This document shows, in pieces, positions 57,791 to 64,000 of a stretch of DNA of 64,000 nucleotides. The DNA is taken from assembly GCA_022376925.1 (NCBI GenBank), contig JAIOJX010000005.1, positions 9,700,501 to 9,764,500 on the forward strand, written 5' to 3'. The position numbers and the translations under genes were made by a program. Position 1 is the stretch's first letter, and each line of letters begins with the position of its first letter. The notes below the pieces were generated by a model. It was not told the DNA's origin, made no database searches, and was given only the letters and a program-made list of their open reading frames with translations. Source of the DNA: Tragulus kanchil (Eukaryota; Chordata; Mammalia; Artiodactyla; Tragulidae).

Positions 57791-58007
57791 GTGTGTGTGT
57801 GTGTATGCTCAATTGTGCCTGACTCGTTGCAGCCCTATGGACTATACCCTGCCAGGCTCCTCTCCGTGGAATTCTCCAGGCTAGAATACTGGAGTGAGTT
57901 GCCAATTTCCACTCCAGATCTTCCTCACCCAGGGATCAAACCTGCATCTCTTACATCTCCTGCCTTGGCAGGCCGGTTCTTTACCACAGAGCCACCGGGG
58001 AAGGCCC
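57773..58007 (-). mobile_element. Bov-tA SINE with (GT)n tail
   Basis: GT run (57773-57803), then 'gctcaattgtgcctgactcg', 'ccaggctcctctccgtggaa', 'tactggagtgagttgccaat', 'acccagggatcaaacctgca', 'ttaccacagagccaccgggg'. Minus strand, complete head on the right. Confidence 0.87.
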
Positions 58008-59316
58008 ATATGCACATATACTTAGTTAAATTGTATTTACCCCCCCTCCCAATTATGGTCCATTACTTTAATTTTGATTCAGCCATGTCCTACTACTTTA
58101 AATCTATGGCTTCAAGGCTCCACATGATTTGATTATGGAATTTCCCCTCTAATTTGAGAGACTTCCTGCGGCATTAAAACCATTTACTCTTCTAACATAT
58201 TTACCCCTTAATATTTCTTTCTGTTTTAGTCTTTTACCAAATGGACTGTTTCTGTCTCTCTTTCTTGTTATTGTGCTTTATTTTTTATATAGCTCATTTG
58301 TGTTTTCCAAGTGATCACATTTTATTTTTGAATTTATTTTTCTCTACTCTGCAAAGACAAAAATGAAAAGAAAAGATCTTTCAATTCCTCCCCTGTGAGA
58401 TGAAAAATATGAGTTACTTCCCCCTATCCTTGAGAGAATCTGGAGTTTTAGACCCAGCTTTATTTTTATGAATGTTATTCACTGAGTTATTTAACTATTA
58501 GTGTTTTAATATTATATAGCTCCCCTGTAAGGACCTTCTGACATGTTTATGACATTGCATCTGCATATTTATGTCAGTTAGCTGTATCTCTAGTATTAGT
58601 TTCAGTGTTTGTGGACATTGCCATTTCTTGATTCTTGCACATTTCCAGTTTGGGATATTTTCCAGTTCTCTATGTTGATTTCTCATGCAGTTAGCTAAAC
58701 TGACAGGGACTCCAGTGTATCTTCATCACCTTTGGGCATAAAATACCAGTAGGGGGTCTGCCTTGTTTATGGTCAGGACATGGTGAGTCCTTCTCATCTG
58801 CAGGCTCCAGTGTTCTGGAAAATGTTCTCTCTTCTTTGATCACTGCTTTGGGTTCATCAGCAGCAGTCTGTATGCAGTTCTCCATCCATGTGAGCTTCTA
58901 CTTATGCTCTGCCTTCCTCCCCCTTTCCTTTTCCTCCTCTCTCCCATTTTTATCTCTATACTTTCAGGAATGTTCTTAATATTTAATTTCTGGAAAAATT
59001 CTTGTGTTTCTCTTCTAGTTCAGAAAGCTAATTTCTTCCATATCCAAGCTACTATTCATTGCAGACATCGTGGCTTTTATTAAACACTTGTATTTTTCAC
59101 CTCTCTATATGCCACTCTGATTTTAGAACTTCACGACTACTTATTTTGGATTCATATATGCAAATTCCCTTGAGGCACAGAAAGCGCAGAAAGTGCTTTG
59201 AACCATTGAACCTTTCCCCCTACTGTCTCCTGAGGCAAGTTTGTTTCAGAACGAAACATTTGCTTTGATTCTCCAGAGCTGCTCCTTGTGTTAGGTTGAA
59301 GCATTTAACATTGATA
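58008..59316. other. Unassigned AT-rich DNA
   Basis: No gene and no confident repeat. A C/T-rich patch lies near 58915-58955. Confidence 0.4.
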
Positions 59317-59499
59317 GGATTTTAGCCATTAAAAAATTCTTTATTTATTTGACGGCACCAGGTCTTTGGTCGCACAGGTGGACACAGCTTCGGCAAGTAG
59401 GATCCGGTTCCCGACCAGGGACCAAGGCCAGGCCAGCTGCCTTGGGAGAGGGGAGTCTTAGCCACTGAACCACCAGGGAAGTTCCGGATTTTAGCCATT
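59317..59499 (-). mobile_element. CHR-type SINE with 14-bp TSD
   Basis: The body 59331-59485 has 'ttctttatttatttgacggc', 'ggtcgcacaggtggacacag', 'gttcccgaccagggaccaag', 'actgaaccaccagggaagtt'. A perfect duplication, 'ggattttagccatt', lies at 59317-59330 and 59486-59499. Confidence 0.9.
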
Positions 59500-59537
59500 T
59501 TAAAATGCATGAACATGGTGGGTTTATATGGCTTAAC

Positions 59538-61796
59538 CTAAAATAAATGTTTTTATCTTTGCTAGGATATGTGATACACACATTGTCCAGAAGAAAGTTA
59601 TTGCTGCCCAACGGCTTACAGTCGGGTCAACATGAAGATGGACTTGTGAGAGGTACGTTACGTGTCCTTATTAGGAATGCTTTGGGTTCAGGTGAGTAGG
59701 GAGAGTAAGCGTTGTTCCTCAGGTGCATTTACACTGTCAGTCGAGCAGTGCTGGCTGCTGACTGGCAGGGGGACTTGGGCACCACAAGCAACCCCCGCTG
59801 TCCCTTCTGTTCGTGTCATTTCTCCAGGTGTCATGCATAGGAACCACACAGCAGAAAACCCTACATCTCCTTAGCAGTGCTCAATTGCCTTTTTTTCAGT
59901 AACCATGACCAGACCAATGGTCAATATGTTCTTTGCTGCTCCATATGGTTCCCAGAGATGGCAATTAAATAATAGAAAATGTCCAGATGAGTTTGAATAA
60001 ACAAACATATAATTTTTAAATATGAGTATGTCCTGTGTACATTTGGAATTGACTTATACTAAAAAAAAAACACTATTCGTTGTTTATCTGAAATTCAAAT
60101 TTGGGTCTCCTGTATTTTATTTGCCAAACCTACAGCCCTCCCAGTCACAGCACTAAGGTTCCCTCAAAGGGGCAGTCAGTATAAATAATCTGGAGTTGAC
60201 ACATGAGTTGATGTTGTCCATTTGACATCTTTCAATGGAGCTGAACTGGCGGGATGAAAATCCTGCCAAATACATGGTGCTTGTCTCCCACCCTTGCTTC
60301 TCTGAGTTTCTGGAGGGTAGCCAGTGTCTGTCAGGAGCTCTTCTCCTCACACCCGGAGCTCTGCTCTTCTCTGCGAGGAATGGTGTAATCACTATACCGC
60401 TCGTCCATCTGGTCTATTTCACCACCTCGCCCATAAATTCTTCAGATCTTGTGTCCAATCCATAGTTCCCAGTGGCCCTTGCCAGTGTTCGTTAATTATT
60501 TCAAGGGGATTAGGAAGGAGAACAGATGACAGATACAGCCCTTTTACCACTTAACCTGGAGAATCAGGATAATTTACTTGATCAGGAAACAAAATGAATT
60601 CTTGCTCACGGTCAAATGGGCAAGTTCAGGTTCCACTGTGGATGTTAATAATCATAGAAGCCCAGCTAAAATAAATGTTTTTATCTTTGCTAGGATATGT
60701 GATACACACATTGTCCAGAAGAAAGTTATTGCTGCCCAACGGCTTACAGTCGGGTCAACATGAAGATGGACTTGTGAGAGGTACGTTACGTGTCCTTATT
60801 AGGAATGCTTTGGGTTCAGGTGAGTAGGGAGAGTAAGCGTTGTTCCTCAGGTGCATTTACACTGTCAGTCGAGCAGTGCTGGCTGCTGACTGGCAGGGGG
60901 ACTTGGGCACCACAAGCAACCCCCGCTGTCCCTTCTGTTCGTGTCATTTCTCCAGGTGTCATGCATAGGAACCACACAGCAGAAAACCCTACATCTCCTT
61001 AGCAGTGCTCAATTGCCTTTTTTTCAGTAACCATGACCAGACCAATGGTCAATATGTTCTTTGCTGCTCCATATGGTTCCCAGAGATGGCAATTAAATAA
61101 TAGAAAATGTCCAGATGAGTTTGAATAAACAAACATATAATTTTTAAATATGAGTATGTCCTGTGTACATTTGGAATTGACTTATACTAAAAAAAAAACA
61201 CTATTCGTTGTTTATCTGAAATTCAAATTTGGGTCTCCTGTATTTTATTTGCCAAACCTACAGCCCTCCCAGTCACAGCACTAAGGTTCCCTCAAAGGGG
61301 CAGTCAGTATAAATAATCTGGAGTTGACACATGAGTTGATGTTGTCCATTTGACATCTTTCAATGGAGCTGAACTGGCGGGATGAAAATCCTGCCAAATA
61401 CATGGTGCTTGTCTCCCACCCTTGCTTCTCTGAGTTTCTGGAGGGTAGCCAGTGTCTGTCAGGAGCTCTTCTCCTCACACCCGGAGCTCTGCTCTTCTCT
61501 GCGAGGAATGGTGTAATCACTATACCGCTCGTCCATCTGGTCTATTTCACCACCTCGCCCATAAATTCTTCAGATCTTGTGTCCAATCCATAGTTCCCAG
61601 TGGCCCTTGCCAGTGTTCGTTAATTATTTCAAGGGGATTAGGGAAGGAGAACAGATGACAGATACAGCCCTTTTACCACTTAACCTGGAGAATCAGGATA
61701 ATTTACTTGATCAGGAAACAAAATGAATTCTTGCTCACGGTCAAATGGGCAAGTTCAGGTTCCACTGTGGATGTTAATAATCATAGAAGCCCAGCT
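59538..61796. repeat. D16: near-identical direct repeat pair, period 1128-1129
   Basis: Copy A is 59538-60665 and copy B is 60666-61796. B has one extra G near 61642. The join overlaps by CT. Its final 344 bases (61453-61796) are reused by D17, so they occur three times (60325, 61453 and 62541). Single-copy-looking content; duplicated frames of 70, 79 and 76 codons are not genes. Confidence 0.95.
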
Positions 61797-62089
61797 GTGA
61801 TATTGACTCATCATATGGTTAATATTTTTATGAATAGACTGTTCTTATGGTTGTTAAAAACACAGAGTTCTTAGAAAGGGTAATCTTGAAAGAAATTGCC
61901 TCTGGCTGCCAAGTGTGAGAGTGTGGGAATGTGTAGACACTAGAGATGAGTATTGTGAAATGGGACCCTTCAGGGAGACACAGATGAAACCTTGGGAACT
62001 TCACGTTAAGAGAATTCCTTATGTCAACACTCTGGCATCAAAATTCAAATGAGGTAACATTGAGAATAAATTCATTTAAATTTCAGTAT

Positions 62090-62418
62090 ACGTTCCGTGA
62101 AGACACATACTGTGATTTTATTTATATGAGGTACCTAGAATAATCAAATTCATAGAGTCAGAAAAAAATACACTGGTAGATGCCAAGGGATGGGGTGGGG
62201 GCGACTGGGAACTTACTGTTTAATGGGGATAGAGTCCCAGTTTAGGAAAAAAATGCCAAGGGATGGGGTGGGGGCTACTGGGAACTTACTGTTTAATGGG
62301 GATAGAGTCTCAGTTTAGGAAAGTGAAAAATTAGAGAGATAGATAAGGATGTACTTAGTGCCACTAAACGGTGCAGTTAAATATGGTTCAAGTAGTCTGT
62401 TTTATATTATGTGACTTT
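62090..62418 (+). mobile_element. Old L1 3' tail with 73-bp tandem duplication (D17 copy A)
   Basis: 'actgtgattttatttatatg', 'aatcaaattcatagagtcag' and 'cttagtgccactaaacggtg' follow an old L1 3' UTR. Within it, 62181-62253 and 62254-62326 are two copies of one 73-base unit. Copy B at about 63176-63505, with the L1 end continuing past the SINE at 63834-63880. Confidence 0.65.
62181..62326. repeat. 73-bp tandem duplication
   Basis: The units share 'tgccaagggatggggtgggg' and 'acttactgtttaatggggat' and differ at about two bases (GCGACT/GCTACT, GTCCCAG/GTCTCAG) plus the end. The same pair is present in D17 copy B at 63268-63413, so it predates whatever made D17. Confidence 0.92.
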
Positions 62419-62533
62419 GTTATAATTCCTTATTTACGTGTTTATTTTGGTGGGGCTGAGTGTCAGTTGCTGCACGGGCTTCTCTCACGTTGCAGCAAGC
62501 AGGGTTACCCTCTAGTTGTGGGCGGGGATCTCA
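62419..62533 (-). mobile_element. Truncated CHR SINE (D17 copy A)
   Basis: Only the tail-side part of the SINE seen whole at 63504-63833 is present. It stops exactly at the end of D17 copy A, so the truncation belongs to the duplication. Confidence 0.75.
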
Positions 62534-63494
62534 TTCTTCATGTCTGTCAGGAGCTCTTCTCCTCACACCCGGAGCTCTGCTCTTCTCTGCGAGGAATGGT
62601 GTAATCACTATACCGCTCGTCCATCTGGTCTATTTCACCACCTCGCCCATAAATTCTTCAGATCTTGTGTCCAATCCATAGTTCCCAGTGGCCCTTGCCA
62701 GTGTTCGTTAATTATTTCAAGGGGATTGGGGAAGGAGAACAGATGACAGATACAGCCCTTTTACCACTTAACCTGGAGAATCAGGATAATTTACTTGATC
62801 AGGAAACAAAATGAATTCTTGCTCACGGTCAAATGGGCAAGTTCAGGTTCCACTGTGGATGTTAATAATCATAGAAGCCCAGCTGTGATATTGACTCATC
62901 ATATGGTTAATATTTTTATGAATAGACTGTTCTTATGGTTGTTAAAAACACAGAGTTCTTAGAAAGGGTAATCTTGAAAGAAATTGCCTCTGGCTGCCAA
63001 GTGTGAGAGTGTGGGAATGTGTAGACACTAGAGATGAGTATTGTGAAATGGGACCCTTCAGGGAGACACAGATGAAACCTTGGGAACTTCACGTTAAGAG
63101 AATTCCTTATGTCAACACTCTGGCATCAAAATTCAAATGAGGTAACATTGAGAATAAATTCATTTAAATTTCAGTATCGTTCCGTGAAGACACATACTGT
63201 GATTTTATTTATATGAGGTACCTAGAATAATCAAATTCATAGAGTCAGAAAAAAATACACTGGTAGATGCCAAGGGATGGGGTGGGGGCGACTGGGAACT
63301 TACTGTTTAATGGGGATAGAGTCCCAGTTTAGGAAAAAAATGCCAAGGGATGGGGTGGGGGCTACTGGGAACTTACTGTTTAATGGGGATAGAGTCTCAG
63401 TTTAGGAAAGTGAAAAATTAGAGAGATAGATAAGGATGTACTTAGTGCCACTAAACGGTGCAGTTAAATATGGTTCAAGTAGTCTGTTTTATAT

Positions 63495-63845
63495 TATGTG
63501 ACTTTGTTATAATTCCTTATTTACGTGTTTATTTTGGTGGGGCTGAGTGTCAGTTGCTGCACGGGCTTCTCTCACGTTGCAGCAAGCAGGGTTACCCTCT
63601 AGTTGTGGGCGGGGATCTCACCGCGGCGGCTTCTCCTGTTGCAGAGCGCATGCTCAAGAGCATGTGGCTCCAGGAGGCGCAGCTCCCGGGCTCTAGAGCA
63701 CAGGTTCAGGAGTTGTGGTACAGGGGTTTAGTTGCTCTTCAGCACGTGCCATCGTCCCAGATCGGGGCTGGAACTCAGGTCTCCAGCACTGGCAGGCGGA
63801 CTCTTTACCACTGAGCCCCCAGGGAATCCCTGCTATGTGACCTGT
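63495..63845 (-). mobile_element. CHR-type SINE, long form, with TSD (D17 copy B and beyond)
   Basis: The body is about 63504-63833 on the minus strand: 'tcagttgctgcacgggcttc', 'ggctctagagcacaggttca', 'gggtttagttgctcttcagc', 'gatcggggctggaactcagg', 'accactgagcccccagggaa'. TATGTGACTTTG (63495-63506) and TATGTGACCTGT (63834-63845) are a probable target-site duplication within the L1 tail. Confidence 0.83.
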
Positions 63846-64000
63846 ACCTCAATAGAATACATTTTAAACAAACAAAAAAACCTTCAGCTTTCCCAACACC
63901 AAAGGCTAAGAAGAAGCAAAATCAGTATGTGAGATGAGGTGGTCTGACTCCATACCTATAGTATATTAGGTGCTGTTAAAGACTAGTGTTGTTAACCTAG
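63846..64000. other. L1 A-rich end and unique DNA
   Basis: The A-rich end of the interrupted L1 lies at about 63861-63881; the rest is unassigned. Confidence 0.4.

Larger units (their letters stand above)
61453..63620. repeat. D17: near-identical direct repeat pair, period 1087-1088
   Basis: Copy A is 61453-62533 and copy B is 62541-63620. Differences: A/G near 61640/62728 and one base lost near 63177. The spacer 62534-62540 plus the next bases (TTCTTCATGT) resembles the continuation after B (CTTCTCCTGT near 63630), i.e. a damaged read-through. The unit ends inside a CHR SINE, which is therefore truncated in copy A. Confidence 0.95.

Noticed and set aside
1422..63620. A new transposon or amplification system built on 1.1-kb units
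   Set aside because: The units share no sequence with each other and no termini, and their boundaries fall anywhere, including inside SINEs. Junction spacers look like damaged flanking sequence.
63506..63835. Exon-like GC-rich block near the right end
   Set aside because: It matches the body of a long CHR-type SINE with a target duplication.

Overview
The window looks like ruminant (bovid) nuclear DNA. Evidence: many Bov-tA SINEs (a tRNA-Glu-like head joined to a Bov-A unit, often with AGC or AC tails), several cetartiodactyl CHR-type tRNA-derived SINEs, 3' ends of the artiodactyl L1 lineage, and older mammalian L1M, L2-like, MIR and MER5 relics. I cannot tell cattle, yak, buffalo, sheep and goat apart from this sequence. 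Family names come from my recognition of diagnostic stretches; no repeat library was searched.

I find no protein-coding gene, exon, rRNA, real tRNA gene, CRISPR array or retroviral provirus. Every open reading frame is short. The longest (251 codons, minus strand 20913-21668) lies antisense to an old interspersed repeat and is lengthened by a 57-bp tandem duplication. The window reads as intergenic or deep-intronic DNA.

The dominant feature is a set of 17 direct, near-identical repeats of about 1.0-1.15 kb (D1-D17): 1422-3684, 6758-9004, 8856-11155, 13144-15365, 16509-18760, 24997-27209, 27159-29454, 29077-31139, 33718-35919, 35720-37813, 39246-41437, 45539-47740, 47593-49779, 49878-52160, 54927-57213, 59538-61796 and 61453-63620. 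Periods lie between 1059 and 1151 bp. The copies have no common content: unique DNA, L1, SINEs and microsatellites are all included. They differ mainly by 1-3 base indels in homopolymers and short tandem repeats. Between the copies are 0-57 bases that often look like a corrupted continuation of the flanking sequence. This fits overlapping contig ends or gap-fill patches placed end to end without merging. It does not look like 17 separate biological duplications. Collapsing them would remove about 19 kb and leave roughly 45 kb.

Layout. 1-1215: unique DNA, then an L1 3' end split by a CHR SINE. 1422-3684: D1 (MIR and L1M inside). 3785-4230: inverted Bov-tA pair. 4231-6757: unique DNA, a Bov-tA and MIR relics. 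6758-12740: an old plus-strand L1 carrying D2 and D3, an inserted retroposed piece and a Bov-A. 13144-18760: mostly unique DNA in D4 and D5, with a 155-bp polypurine tract. 18983-24950: SINEs, an old repeat, a MIR and a microsatellite. 24997-31357: D6-D8 with SINEs. 33718-37813: D9 and D10 with SINE and L1 pieces. 38280-41437: old L1, then D11 with CTG and AC microsatellites. 42942-44190: MER5 and a nested L2/L1/Bov-tA stack. 45240-52160: SINEs and D12-D14. 52161-54690: repeat-poor DNA with a possible conserved block. 54927-63835: D15-D17, SINEs and an L1 tail with a 73-bp tandem duplication.

I did not find a new biological system. The most useful result is the probable assembly fault. Secondary items are well-marked retroposon insertions, two inverted SINE pairs, a polypurine tract, two perfect hairpins and a few candidate conserved non-coding blocks.
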